Of a DNA stretch of 64,000 nucleotides, positions 44,523 through 55,711 are shown one piece after another. The notes beneath the pieces are model-generated. The model ran no database searches. It was not told the origin of the DNA and saw nothing but the letters and a program-made list of their open reading frames with translations. A program made the position numbers and the translations under genes. The stretch's first letter is position 1. The number at the start of each line of letters is the position of its first letter. Source of the DNA: Ephydatia muelleri (Eukaryota; Porifera; Demospongiae; Spongillida; Spongillidae); the NCBI GenBank assembly GCA_013339895.1, contig JABACO010000004.1, forward strand, positions 3,378,688-3,442,687. Direction: 5' to 3'.

Positions 44523-46034
44523 GGTAATTTCAATAGCTTACATAATGTTTGATAATTAGCTGTTTCCACCAGCCATAGGTCTCACTTCTGATTGTCCCTC
44601 ACAAAACAGTTCTTTTTAGAACTACCACTAAGAGCAACAGATAATCTTTGTCTGCACTGCATGCATCCAAAAAGAAAAAAGTAAAAGATTCTACACTACA
44701 TGTGCATCCTTCCAAGTTGTGGTGATCCATGACCTTCGTAACAACAATCCTGAATCCTGCACATGTACAAACCAATGGTACATTGAACACTTGAACTAGG
44801 ATCTTGGTAAGAGTGTGTGTGTCTTGAACAGACCCAAGGAGACCCAAGCAAGCAGTGTAAGCATGTGAGCTAGTGCCATCTAGCACTAGTGAATCTCCTC
44901 CAGGGTAACCTGACAGAAAAACCAACTAAGTGTAATAAATGTGGTAATGTTGCTATGGCAACTAAACAATTACCTCTTAGTCTCACTGTAGATCCTGAAC
45001 AGGAGGATGGTGGCTGACCCGAGGATGGTGGCTGACCCGAGGGTGGTGGCTGACCCGAGGGTGGTGGCTGACCCGAGGGTGGTGGCTGACCCGGGGATGG
45101 TGTCTTGGCTGGTGAATGCTATATATCTACCCCAGGACAGTGATGCACGATGACCTGTTTGAGGTCAGCCACAAAGCCCACAGGTAGGCATCCACCAGTA
45201 CTTGAACCACAACCTTTAGTATGTAGGAGTGAGATTTGATATTTGGATATTTGTTTATGTGCTATCTGTTTTACGTAATACATGCAGTAATGGTGGCTGG
45301 CTTGTTTGCTAATTGCATTGTCATGTTTACCAATTGCATTGCATTGGCTTTTGCTAATGTTTTGCGTGCGTGCTAACTTTACCTTTACTTTAGGAACAGA
45401 GCTAGTTCAGAAGACATTCCTCACCCAAAAAGAACTTGCAGGGTAAAAATAACAACTCGTGGAGATGTGGTTTGAGATAACAGTGAATGAGAGGATGCTG
45501 GAAGCAGGGCTTCAAAGAGTGTTTTGAACCTTATTTTCATTACTTTCTTTTATAATCCTGGTACGTTTAAAATTACCTTTTATATACAACCAGTGCTGGC
45601 ATACAACACAAGCCGAGTGATAGTTGATACGCGCACGTGATGATTGACCTTAGAATGGAACCATGCTCACCTTTCAAACTAACTCACGCGCTGCTGTGAT
45701 CAGTATACATGTATAGAAACGATGATAACACTACACAACGCGGTTTCGAGAACGGTACAAACACACATCAGCTGTACAGGTAATGGAACTGTACAGCGCG
45801 CTATCGAGCACCTAGAAGCACTTTATATGCCCATTTTTACAACGCAAAACGTGAAAACGATGAAAATCAGGGAGGCTGTGCGAGAGCCCTTAGAGCTCAC
45901 AACACAGCTCCATCCAGCGGATGTTGAGCTCACGTGATTTCCGTTGCGAGCCAAGCGCCTTTTATACGCGTATTTTCGCATCGATCGGCGGGCGTGTGCT
46001 GAGGCCTGCGTTAGTATTTACGTAGCGTCTCCTC
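44523..46034. other. Intergenic, no supported gene
   Basis: Apart from the 20-bp minisatellite at 45004-45110, only short frames without recognisable domains (such as 44599-44925 minus and 45722-45937 plus). The stretch ends at the LTR of the Gmr1-like element. Confidence 0.6.
45004..45110. repeat. 20-bp minisatellite
   Basis: Five tandem units of GAGGRTGGTGGCTGACCC, 20 bp period with a variable purine, ending in a degenerate unit. Not a multiple of three and not coding. Confidence 0.95.
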
Positions 46035-46308
46035 CTTTAAGGATCCGTTACGCGCTAGCGCAATGTCACGGGACAGAGTTTCCACTAACAGCCAAATACA
46101 CTAAGCAAGACTGAGCATACACAATTTCAACTCGTTTTTAACTTCATGCAACACAAGGTATAGTCCGCATCAGTACACAATGAGGAATGTTCTGGAAGGT
46201 CGGGCCGCTCCTATTCAGTAGCTTATCAACACCTCCAGTCAGGTGATATCTGTCCGGATACGACTCTCTGGGAAGGGCTGACATCATAGCTAGCCTGGGG
46301 CCCTGACA
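46035..46308 (-). repeat. 3' LTR of the Gmr1-like element
   Basis: Nearly identical to 50929-51202. The visible differences are one internal substitution (GTCACGGG versus GTCACCGG) and the outermost bases (CTTTAAGG versus TGTTAAGG), so the terminal TG..CA is damaged at this outer end. The same 76-80-codon ORF occurs by chance in both LTRs. Confidence 0.95.
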
Positions 46309-47431
46309 CTTCTCCCTCCTTCTCTGGCATTTTAGTCGCTTCTGAGGGCGACACAATGCATCGTGATAGTGCGTCTGCGTTTGCATTCGCTTGACCCCTA
46401 CGATAGCGAACTGTAAACTGGAATGGTTGTAAGGCCAGGCTCCACCTTGTTAGCCTGCTAGTGGTGTCCTTCATCTTGTACAACCACTCCAGAGCACGAT
46501 GATCCGTCTGGACCACAAATGGCTTTCCAATCAAGTATACCCTAAAAGCCTGGGTACCCATGCGGATTGCGAGGCACTCTTTTTCAATTGTTGAGTACCT
46601 TCGTTCTCTCGGCAGTAGCTTTTGGCTAAAAAATGCCACTGGGTGTTCTTCTCCATCCTCGCCCGTTTGGCTAAGTACCGCCCCTATGCCGTAATCTGAC
46701 GCGTCCGTCTGCAGCGTAAACATACGGGACATGTCTGGGCACATTAGCACAGGTGATGACGCAATTTTGGTCTTGAGTGTGTCAAATGCCTCCTGGGCTT
46801 GCAATGACCACTTTACTTCCTGAGGGGCAGACTTCCTCGTCAGCTCGGTTAACGGGGTGGCGATGGTAGCAAAGTCACGAATAAATCGCCGATAATAGCC
46901 CGCCAAACCTAAAAATTGCCGAACTCCCTTTTTCGTCCTTGGAGCAGGCATCCTCTTGATTGCCTCTATCTTGGACGACTCTAGTCTTACCGTTCCCTTG
47001 CCCACCACATGCCCCAAATATACACACTCAAACATTGCACACTGACATTTGCTGGGCTTAACCTTGAGGTTTGCCTTCCGCAACCTCAGGAACAGATTTC
47101 GCAGGTGATCGATGTGTTCTCTCCAGCAAGAGCTGTATACTGCCACGTCATCGATGTATGCAGACGCGTAGCCCTCCATTCCTCTGATGAGGGTGTCCAT
47201 CATCCGCTGGAAGGTGGACGGGGCTCCCTGTAATCCAAAGGGCATTACCGTAAACTGGAACAGACCGAAGGGGGTTGTGAACGCCGTCTTTGGTTTGTCC
47301 TCTTCTGCTATGGGGACCTGCCAATAGCCCTTTGTTAGGTCAACGGTTGTGACGAACCTCGCCTTTCCTAACTTGTCGACCAACTCGTCGATCCTCTGCA
47401 TGGGATAGGCGTCATACTTGGAGATTGGCAT
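46226..47431 (-). pseudogene. Gmr1-like RT-RNase H region
   Basis: 401-codon frame. RT blocks: FVTTVDLTKGYWQVPI, FTVMPFGLQGAPSTFQRMM, ASAYIDDVAVYSSCW (catalytic DD), YLGHVVGKG and FLGLAGYYRRFI. RNase H: LQTDASDYGIGAVLSQTG, YSTIEKECLAIRMG, VVQTDHRALEWLYK, GQANANADALSR. The frame continues from the integrase ORF, but one base is out of register near 47420 (the upstream ORF ends LNANLQV where the family reads on). The enzyme core itself is intact. The 3' end of the frame runs into the 3' LTR. Confidence 0.93.
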
Positions 47432-49032
47432 TCAACCGACGAAAGTCCACACAGATACGCAATGCTCCGTCTTTCTTAGCCACCACCACCATTGGTGACG
47501 CCCACTCGCTTGCAGATGGTTCAATGATTCCCAGCTTCAGCATGTCGTCCAGTTCTTTCTTCACTCGATCCCGATATGCGTATGGTAGACGATATGCCGG
47601 AAGTCTTAAAGGCGGGGCTGAATCAGTATGGATTCGATACTCGACTAGATTTGTTTTTCCTGGTGTATTCTGTAGCACATCATCAAATTCCTTGAGTAGT
47701 GCTAAAAGTTCAATCTTCTGACTGTCTTCCAACTGCTCGTTAATCATCAACTGCTTGCTCGCCTCTGCATCACTGTTCCAGACTACCAGGTCGTCTCCCT
47801 CTGTATCATCTACTTCCTCTTCGTTCCCAGCCCATAAACTCTGTGTGACTTGCGGGGTATGCCACGCCCGTAGCATATTCACGTGGAAGATTCTCTTCCT
47901 CTTTTTCTTGTCTGACATATCAACTTCATACGTGACGTCTGACAACCTTTTCTTTACCACGTATGGCCCTTGCCAGCTCGCTAGCAACTTGCTGGTTGAT
48001 GATGGCAGCAATACGAGGACCTGGTCTCCGTCCTTGAACTCCCTCATCCTCGCGTTGGAGTCGTACCATCTTTTCTGTTGCTTCTGAGCTTCCTTGAGGT
48101 TATCCACAACAAGTTCTGACATTCTGGCTAGCTTCTCCTGTACGTCTAAAACATATGAGACAACACTTTCTGTACTCCTCTTGCTCGTTTTCCAGGTCTC
48201 TTTCAGGATGTCCAGTGGGCCTCTCACTTGTCTCCCGTATACCAGCTCAAATGGGGAAAACCCTGTCGAAGCCTGCGGTACCTCTCGGTACGCGAAGAGT
48301 ACAAAGGGTAGCAACTTATCCCAATCCTTGCCTTCGCCCACTGCAGCTTTCCGTAGCATCGCCTTCAACGTTCCATTAAATCTTTCTACGAGCCCATCTG
48401 TTTCTGGATGGTATGGACTGGTTCTGATAGGTTTGATTTGCATCAGACGATATAGCTCGGACAATAAATTGGACATAAAATTTGAACCTTGATCTGTCAG
48501 GATTTCCCGCGGAATCCCGACTCTTGCGAAGATGCCAATAAGTTCCTCAGCCACATACTCCGCCACAACTGACTTCATCGCCACTGCCTCTGGGTATCTG
48601 GTTGCGTAATCGCACACCACTAAAATGAATTTATTTCCTGATCTGCTTCGTGGTAAGGGACCCACGATGTCCATTGCAATGCGTGCAAATGGCTCTTCAA
48701 TAATCGGCAGTGGAACCAATGGGGCTGGCCTATGTCTCTTCTGAGCCGTTTTTTGGCAAGCCGCACACGAGCGGCACCAATTTGCTACGTCCCTGCAAAC
48801 CGATGGCCAATAGAACCGCTGGAGCACCCTTTGCAGTGTCTTCTTTTTACCTAAGTGACCAGATAGTGGAATCTCGTGTGCAAGTTGTAGGACCGCTTTC
48901 CTACACTGCGTTGGTAGAACCAACTGACGCACTTCCTCCTCACTATGTGTCTGATCGTTCCATCTCCGCCACAGCAAGCCCTTTTGTTCAAAGTACCTTG
49001 CCTCCGTCCCGTCTCCTTTTCCGATCCCTTTC
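47412..49032 (-). pseudogene. Gmr1-like integrase and RT N-terminus
   Basis: The 521-codon frame from 48977 continues upstream in the same frame to an amber codon at 49035-49037. Zinc-binding H2C2: LAHEIPLSGHLGKKK and WCRSCAACQK. Catalytic core: RIAMDIVGPLPRSRSGN, LTDQGSNFMS, DGLVERFNGTLKAM for D, D, E. The C-terminal SH3-like part has WQGPYVVKKRLSDVTYEV. The same frame then enters the RT N-terminus (LDDMLKLGIIEPSASEWASP, DFRRLNA). This direct IN-to-RT fusion establishes the unusual domain order. Confidence 0.94.
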
Positions 49033-49034
49033 TC

Positions 49035-49508
49035 CTAAATAAGGGATAGCGTTGGGTCAGCCTTCTGCAACACCCCTAACTCCGTGGCCGAAATATTCAC
49101 ACCAAGACTCGCATCTGGAGAGCTCTTTTCCTCGAAAAGCTCTGCATCGAAGGCCACTCCTGGGCACTCTTTAGTCCATCCTTGCCCTTGGTCCTCTCTT
49201 GTAGATGTGTCTTGATCTGTGATGGTCGCAGTTTCCTCTGACTCCTTGGGAGCAACTGGGTGATTCTGACTTGAGTCAACTTCAGTAGTGACTGCTGCTT
49301 CACGCTGCTCCCTTTCAGCCAGCTGAGACTCCTCGGCGCGCTTCGCCCGTGCTTGCGCCCGCGTAGTTACAGCCATCACATCCCTCACCCCCACACATGA
49401 GAATTTACGTTTCGTCTTCCCAATATTAACTAGGTCAGGGACATCCCTACCCAACAGTACTGATACTGGGAGGCTATCTGAAACTGCCACATCAAGCGTA
49501 TATGTCAC
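49035..49508 (-). pseudogene. Gmr1-like protease C-terminus and linker
   Basis: 157-codon frame beginning TLDVAVSDSLPVSVLLGRDV, the C-terminal half of a retropepsin (LLGRDV is the usual closing motif), followed by a Glu/Ser-rich linker. It is one base out of register with the Gag-protease frame at a G6 run near 49508, and ends at an in-frame TAG (49035) with coding sequence continuing beyond. The G-run break could be an assembly error. Confidence 0.85.
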
Positions 49509-50868
49509 CCCCCTCGACTACAATTTTCACTCGCGCGACTGGGTAAGCGACCTCATCTCCATGCGCACACTTGACTATAATGCTGGAGCCCACCATGTCC
49601 TCCTCAGTCACCAGGTCACCTCTAATCATCGTTTTCGCTGCGCCCGTGTCCAGTACAATATCCTTTACCCACCTATCATTCACCCATCCTGATCTAATGA
49701 CAGTTGTACTGCTAGACTTTGCAGGTCGCTTGTGTGCATACTTAACGCCCCCATACATTACCGCACTACTAGGGCACTTACTAGCGATATGCCCGAATTT
49801 GTGGCAGGAGTAGCACCTAGGTCCTTTTCTACTGGGCTGACCTTTTCCGTCTACATCCCTGGTCCCTGCTGATTCTTCGCCGACACGCCCCTTGCCTTGG
49901 CCGCCAGTACCAGACTGCTTCCCTCCTTCCCCATTTTTTACGTCCTCCCGTTTGCTCTCCAGTCCAGCCTGTCTTCTCGCCTGGGCGTAGTCGTCTGCAA
50001 GCTGACCCGCCTCCAAACATGTAGTCGGCTTCCTCTCACGCACCCATACACGAACATTACTGGGCAACGTGTTGAGTAGTTGTTCCTGAGCAACCACCTC
50101 CACGACCGCTTCTGCTGTGGCCTGCTGCTTCAACCACTTTTTCGCGAGGTCTTTTACCCTCACCGCCACCTCTCTGTGCGACTCGTCCAGGCTCTTCATC
50201 ACCGACCGGAACCGAAGTCGATATGTTTCCTCATTGATGTCATATCGTTTCAGGATAGCGGCTTTAACACGTTCGTAGTCTACAGCTTCTTCGGATGACA
50301 TCGCCGCGTATGCCTGCTGAGCCTTTCCGCTTAACTGAGGCGCCAGTTTGTAGACCCATCGTTGTCTGTTCACTTCATATGCCGTCATCGTTCTCTCAAA
50401 CGTGGCTAGGTACGCCTCAATGTCGTCCCTCTCCGTGAGCTTTGCCACCTTTGCTTCAGCTTCCTTTAGAATACGACCAGTCTGCTCGCCTTCGCGGTTC
50501 CGACCATCCTGTGCCAGTCGAGCGACCATCTCGAACTGCGCTTTCCACTCGTCTCTAGCCTGGCGCTCACGTTCCGCCTGTCTCTGCTTTTCTTCTTCGC
50601 TTTGACGACGCTCCGCTTCTCTTGTTTCCTGTTCCCTCTGCTTTTCTTCTTCTCTTTGACGACGCTCCGCTTCTCTTGTTTCCTGTTCCCTCACAGCTCG
50701 TCGCTGCTCTTCCTCCGCTCTGAGCTTTCGCTCTTCCATCAAGAGCTTCAGAAGGTCGGCCACACTCACCGATTCATTTGCGACTGAGTTCCTGCTCGCT
50801 GCTTCCTCTGTCTCCGACATCCGTGCCTGCGACTTGTACTCCTTCCCCGAACGCAATGACATATACAA
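49492..50868 (-). CDS. Gmr1-like Gag plus protease N-terminus
   Basis: 458 codons from ATG at 50868. Residues about 45-130 form a highly charged coiled coil containing a duplicated REQETREAERRQ block (50-bp-scale tandem repeat in DNA). The Gag core follows (WVYKLAPQLSGKAQQAYAAM, TYRLRFRSVMKSLDESHRE). A CCHC zinc knuckle CYSCHKFGHIASKC precedes the retropepsin active site VLDTGAAKTMIRG. Gag would form the retroelement particle, and the protease would process it. The start codon lies about 60 bp inside the 5' LTR boundary. Confidence 0.92.
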   Translation of the reverse strand: MYMSLRSGKEYKSQARMSETEEAASRNSVANESVSVADLLKLLMEERKLRAEEEQRRAVREQETREAERRQREEEKQREQETREAERRQSEEEKQRQAERERQARDEWKAQFEMVARLAQDGRNREGEQTGRILKEAEAKVAKLTERDDIEAYLATFERTMTAYEVNRQRWVYKLAPQLSGKAQQAYAAMSSEEAVDYERVKAAILKRYDINEETYRLRFRSVMKSLDESHREVAVRVKDLAKKWLKQQATAEAVVEVVAQEQLLNTLPSNVRVWVRERKPTTCLEAGQLADDYAQARRQAGLESKREDVKNGEGGKQSGTGGQGKGRVGEESAGTRDVDGKGQPSRKGPRCYSCHKFGHIASKCPSSAVMYGGVKYAHKRPAKSSSTTVIRSGWVNDRWVKDIVLDTGAAKTMIRGDLVTEEDMVGSSIIVKCAHGDEVAYPVARVKIVVEGGDIYA

Positions 50869-50928
50869 GGTTCTCTACTCAATAAGTGTCTCTTCCTCGT
50901 CACGTTACTGAGCACCGCTGCCACCAAA

Positions 50929-51202
50929 TGTTAAGGATCCGTTACGCGCTAGCGCAATGTCACCGGACAGAGTTTCCACTAACAGCCAAATACACTAAGC
51001 AAGACTGAGCATACACAATTTCAACTCGTTTTTAACTTCATGCAACACAAGGTATAGTCCGCATCAGTACACAATGAGGAATGTTCTGGAAGGTCGGGCC
51101 GCTCCTATTCAGTAGCTTATCAACACCTCCAGTCAGGTGATATCTGTCCGGATACGACTCTCTGGGAAGGGCTGACATCATAGCTAGCCTGGGGCCCTGA
51201 CA
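50929..51202 (-). repeat. 5' LTR of the Gmr1-like element
   Basis: 274 bp, TGTCAG..TTAACA on the minus strand. Near-identical to the 3' LTR. Directly followed on the minus strand by AA and the TGG of the primer-binding site. Confidence 0.95.
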
Positions 51203-51520
51203 CAGCGGTCCCCACGTACTACGTGACCTGATAAAGACGAGAACATAATAACATTTGGCATCGATCAATTGAAATGGTCATACTTGCCACTGCGCGCGTA
51301 ACTTACCTCAGCAGAATCGGCCGCTTGTGATAACCGGAGACCAACCCCAATAAAGTGCATTGCACACAAATTGTGAGTCGCTTACCGTATACTAGGCTTG
51401 CCTTCAGCAAGTTGATGAGGCTGATGTACTGCATCACAAACGCATCCCCAAAATAACACAAGCGTGATAAGCAAAGACACGTACCTTTCCAGGCCAAAAT
51501 GAGCCATCCCGTGCAATGGC
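51203..51520. other. Duplicated host segment flanking the Gmr1-like element
   Basis: 51205-51350 resembles 41290-41580. The shared minus-strand junction GATTCTGCTGAG|GTAAGT is present, and GGTTATCACAAGCG matches GGCTATCACAAGCG. A second minus-strand frame with donor-like GTATACG|GTAAGCG lies at 51385. These may be non-coding or 5' exons of a duplicated gene; the LTR element sits immediately beside them. Confidence 0.45.
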
Positions 51521-51837
51521 ATACTCTAATTGGTGCACTTTTAAATTTGGTTATTAATAGTAAATAACAACGATAACTGTGTATAACAGCACTAACCTAT
51601 TGTAAAATATGACAAGTAAGACTATCAGCTATTTCTTGATCTGGCATAAGAAATCTTTAATGTTACAACATTTACAAGCCTGCGTGAAATTGTACAAAAC
51701 AATACCATACTTTCCATATCAGTATGTACTGTATATCCATGCCAAATGGAACAATAATGGTAAGAACGAAAATGGTATACATTAACATTACAAAATTGTA
51801 ATGACACACACTTGCACGTACATGTCCACACACACAC

Positions 51838-52045
51838 ACTAGCACATACACGCAGATGACCACGCACGCGCATAAACACACAATACACAGACGGACACAC
51901 AGTCGCACGTACACACATGACAGATGTCCACACACACATGACAGATGTCCACACACACGCATACAGACGGATGTCCACACACACGCATACAGACGGATGT
52001 CCACACACATGTATACACAGACAGATGTCCACACACACGTTTATG
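51838..52045. repeat. CACACA-rich minisatellite (GATGTCC units)
   Basis: Units of 18-30 bp of the form AGACGGATGTCCACACACACGCATAC, repeated about six times from 51918, preceded by looser CACGCA repeats. Both-strand ORFs (MTDVHTH.. and VWTSVCM..) are repeat artefacts. Confidence 0.92.
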
Positions 52046-53664
52046 CACAGTAAGGTGGCTTCACAGTGTTTACGATGCATTATATCCAAATTCAGAAATT
52101 GCTTACATCCCCATGGCTCATGAAGTGTTTTATGAAATTGACATATTTGGTGAACACTTCACATCACTGACAGTAAAATCCAAAGAAAATCACTCTCCTG
52201 TTGTTACTGTATAAAGGCCTGCATCATTACAGCATAATGGCCCTGTATGTGAATTAAGTACTGGAGCTATTCAGTATACCTTTTCCCTCCATATCATTTC
52301 AATAATAATATCGTCTTAAGGTTTTTGCCACCTTAACTAAAAACGGTGGATCATCTACATAATGTCCTGTTGTGCAGTGTGGGATACAACTGTGAAGTTT
52401 GACTTTGGAACAGATGATGTACTATTGCTCTGTCCAACGAACAAAAATATCCATCTATAAATACTCGAATGCATTGGCTATGTGATACGTCGCATTTGTG
52501 TGTGCGATATAAATATATGCTTGCTCAGTCATGACATGGTGTAATTGTGATCAGTTCTATGTCGACATAATTGTGAATCGGCATCAACTTTTGCATTGCA
52601 CGCGTTCGACAATTGATAGGAATGTCACGTCCCGTCGAGGGAGAACTGTGCATCCAAGCCTGCATGCATATCGTACTAAATGAATTCGTATGTGTATGCA
52701 TGCATATGTGTCAGAAGTATGTGCGAGTGTGAACATGATGGGTTTGTAGTGTGTGCGAAGTGAATTTATAAGTTACATCGATCTGTATATAGCTAGGCTC
52801 GAATTCCGACTTCGGCATTGAGCATGTCAAGTTCGGTTTGTACTGACTGTCGCATGCTAAGTACTAAAGGCAAGCGCCGGCTCCTTAGTAATTAGATGCT
52901 TATTAACGCTTATACAAGAATTGATAACTCGCACACAAATATACACACAAGAATATGTGAAACTAGAATATACACGGTGGTATGATATAAATATACCTAC
53001 GCGTGGGTGTTTTTGTACACTTCATTGTGCCTATATAAACAGTGACGTATTTAACACTTGCGGATTCTTGAATATACGCCGTCTTATAGTACTCAGGCGT
53101 ATATTTTGCGTATTCTCAAATATAAGCAAAAATATACCGTATCGTATATCTAACTTTTTGCACTGTGTTAGTGTGTGTGTTTGTCACAGTTTTAATGTTA
53201 ACTTTGTGCATAGTATTTATAAAGAGTATGGTTTAGTTTAATGATAAAGTGGTTTGCCAAGTGTATACATTGCATCACTTTGCTCAACATTTCCACGTTC
53301 CTCACACTCTCAGACTTCTTATCTAGTGCTACCTTCATCTGAACTCAACATGGCTCACCCCGCCAGGGTTTGTGTCTAGAGGGAGAGGGAGTAATCTATT
53401 TTATGCCATCATATATAAAACCTGCATGAAGTAAATATTCAATATTACATATTCTGATTGGTTCTGTATTGATTGTTGCCATTGTTCATTAATTCATTTT
53501 TAGACTTGACCGTACATACAGGTATAGAGCACAGGCCCTAAGTAGAGGCCCAGAGCACTGCAGGTCACTAATATTAATAGTTGAGTCATTTAGTTTAGCA
53601 CGTGAGCTATCATAATCAAACCTATTAAATTCTTCAGCAGCTTTTGGATCTCACTAAAATGTCG
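52046..53664. other. AT-rich intergenic sequence before duplication copy 2
   Basis: No recognisable gene. ORF 52921-53241 (106 codons) has no known domain and lies in AT-rich sequence full of TATA-like words. Ends at the duplication junction. Confidence 0.55.
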
Positions 53665-54205
53665 ACACAAGAGGTATATACCTAATTTAGGTTGACCAGT
53701 ATCATTTATCGTGCAATTCCAGCTAGGATCGACCTAGCATAGTTCTCAGCTTCCAAAAAAGACCCATCGGTAGCTAGGCGCTGGCGAGAAGTTCGGTCCG
53801 ATGGACACTTACGCAGACTGCACTTAGGGTATTATGCATGAGAAAGAATTGCACGAGATGAGTACGGGCTTCGAGCAGTTATTGCGTTGTGCTCAAGACT
53901 GTACCTCTGTTTTGCAGCAAATTTCAGCCGTATTGGGAACGTTTTTACCGCCACCAAAAAACTATATCTTTGTATTTTAATACAATAAGTAGATAACTTT
54001 TACATACATAGTGGATGCCATAATTATTATTTATCATGGAAGCTGGTCAGTTCCCACACAAAACTACGTTATTGTCCTTGTGGAGAGCTCATCTGGGTGT
54101 CCTGATGGATGTGGCATTTGTACAGTGTACATGTAATTGTGTGCAATGTAAACTTGAATTGTATTCTTTTGTAATAAAAACACTCTCTGCGATTAGAAAC
54201 AAGCT

Positions 54206-54323
54206 AGGGTCTAATAAAAAGGGGAAAGGAAATAGTCCTATATATAGCACGCAGCTCATCAACGTAATGTCAAACAATATAGCTATAGGACTATTATATT
54301 TTCACTTATTATTATTAGACCCT
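54206..54323. mobile_element. Small MITE-like element (copy 2)
   Basis: Duplicate of 542-659 with the same AGGGTCTAATAA inverted termini; no difference noticed. Confidence 0.4.
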
Positions 54324-54631
54324 TGTTTCCACACCCTATTGCCTTCAAGGCTATATACCACCAACTTTTCGTAGATGTTTATATTACTTGCTCTCATTAT
54401 TGGTTAGGGCTAATGCTTGATCAATCCTGGTCCGCGCCTATCCTTAAACACAGAAAAAGAACTGTACACGTTGTTATTTGTGTGTACAATTGTTTGTCTT
54501 TGTGCTGTATATTTGATTGAAAATAATCACTCACGTGATTTTTGGTCATACGCAAATCAACTGGGTACCCAGACTATCAGAGAAGAAAGTTTACAATGAC
54601 GTCCTCCTGGCAGCAAGTCCTTTAATATATA

Positions 54632-54639
54632 CCCCCCCC

Positions 54640-54673
<34 letters not shown>
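54632..54673. repeat. Poly-C tract (copy 2)
   Basis: Longer than in copy 1 and interrupted by one A. Confidence 0.95.
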
Positions 54674-54674
<1 letters not shown>

Positions 54675-54779
54675 TTACATAAGCTATTAATCGTTACGTG
54701 ATGTAGAGCTGGTCTGGGCACTCGACTAGAAAGAGGAATTTTTAATTTTTCGGAGACATAACAAATTGGTCTGCCCATC

Positions 54780-55193
54780 ATGGAATTACTATGTCCTGAA
54801 CTGATAGCACGAGTCAACTTTGATCCTTTCAGGAAAAATGAGTTACATCGCCCTTTTTCGTGGATACTTACTTTTAATCAAAAGCAAATGGTTGAACAAA
54901 CGGTACAGTTGAAACTTAAGCCTGTTATCCTACAACAGCCTAGGAACGATCAGAATATTAATGATTTATCACCTAAATACAAAGGAGTGTGTGTGCAGTT
55001 TCCCACAATCGATCAAGCATTACTTGAAGAGGTGCAATTTTGCACTTTGACAACTAAGTCGAAAAAGGTGTTGTTCCTTGTACATGCTTCAAGATTTTCT
55101 CTGCAACATGAGCGTACATCGCTGTACCGTGAGTTGTTCACCAAGAAAAGTTTTATCACTACTTTGGGTGAAGGTGTATTTACAAAGAACTGA
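54780..55193 (+). CDS. Hypothetical protein, 137 aa (copy 2)
   Basis: Identical in translation to the ORF at 1107-1520. Family unknown. The companion 98-codon ORF/exon follows at 55712-56008, also unchanged. Confidence 0.3.
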   Translation: MELLCPELIARVNFDPFRKNELHRPFSWILTFNQKQMVEQTVQLKLKPVILQQPRNDQNINDLSPKYKGVCVQFPTIDQALLEEVQFCTLTTKSKKVLFLVHASRFSLQHERTSLYRELFTKKSFITTLGEGVFTKN

Positions 55194-55711
55194 ATATAAT
55201 GTTTATAATCAGTTTCCTATTTTAAATTTATTTCATTTTTGAGCTATAGAGTACCTTATCTATTAGATACTTCGAGTACTTGAAAATAGTGGCACCACAA
55301 TTTAATAAAGCTCTTTCATCATCAGTTTTAGTGCATGCATGCCCTGGTTCACAGAGATATGCATGCTTTCTGGCACATGCATTTTTAAGCGTAGAAACTG
55401 AAGATTAAAATACGTACTGCATCATTGGTCATAGTCTCATGGTGAGCTAAGTATGAATGTAACAATTGCAGTGTCAGTGTAATATGAATGTTAAAAAGTA
55501 ATTGTTTCAGTATGCTCCCTTTGCCATGTTGCATTATTATTTGTTTTTACTTTCTGTGCAAAATGCTGAGTGAGTCTACAATGGACCCACAATCTAACAT
55601 ATTTGCAACATGGTAATTTAAAAGTTAATGCATTTTATAAGTAACGGACTTCTGCATAGAGCTCTGGTACACTATTATAAAATTCATCTAGCATCAATTC
55701 AGCTGCAGTAA

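Larger units (their letters stand above)
46035..51202 (-). mobile_element. Gmr1-like LTR retrotransposon (PR-IN-RT-RH order)
   Basis: Complete element of 5.17 kb on the minus strand bounded by 274-bp LTRs (50929-51202 as 5' LTR, 46035-46308 as 3' LTR). A TGG-starting primer-binding site follows two bases inside the 5' LTR (50926 leftwards). A polypurine tract (AGAAGGAGGGAGAAG, 46309-46323) precedes the 3' LTR. Coding order is Gag, protease, integrase, RT, RNase H. The integrase precedes RT, as in Ty1/copia, while the sequences are Ty3/gypsy-like. This is the hallmark of the Gmr1 group. Three frame lesions exist in the coding region. No target-site duplication flanks it (TCCTC versus CAGCG). 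Confidence 0.92.

Noticed and set aside
46144..46386. 80-codon ORF repeated at 51038-51268 as a possible gene family
   Set aside because: It lies in the two LTRs and is duplicated only because the LTRs are.
47009..50787. Plus-strand ORFs over the retrotransposon (such as 48094-48492 and 49571-49813)
   Set aside because: Antisense shadows of the Gag-Pol frames.
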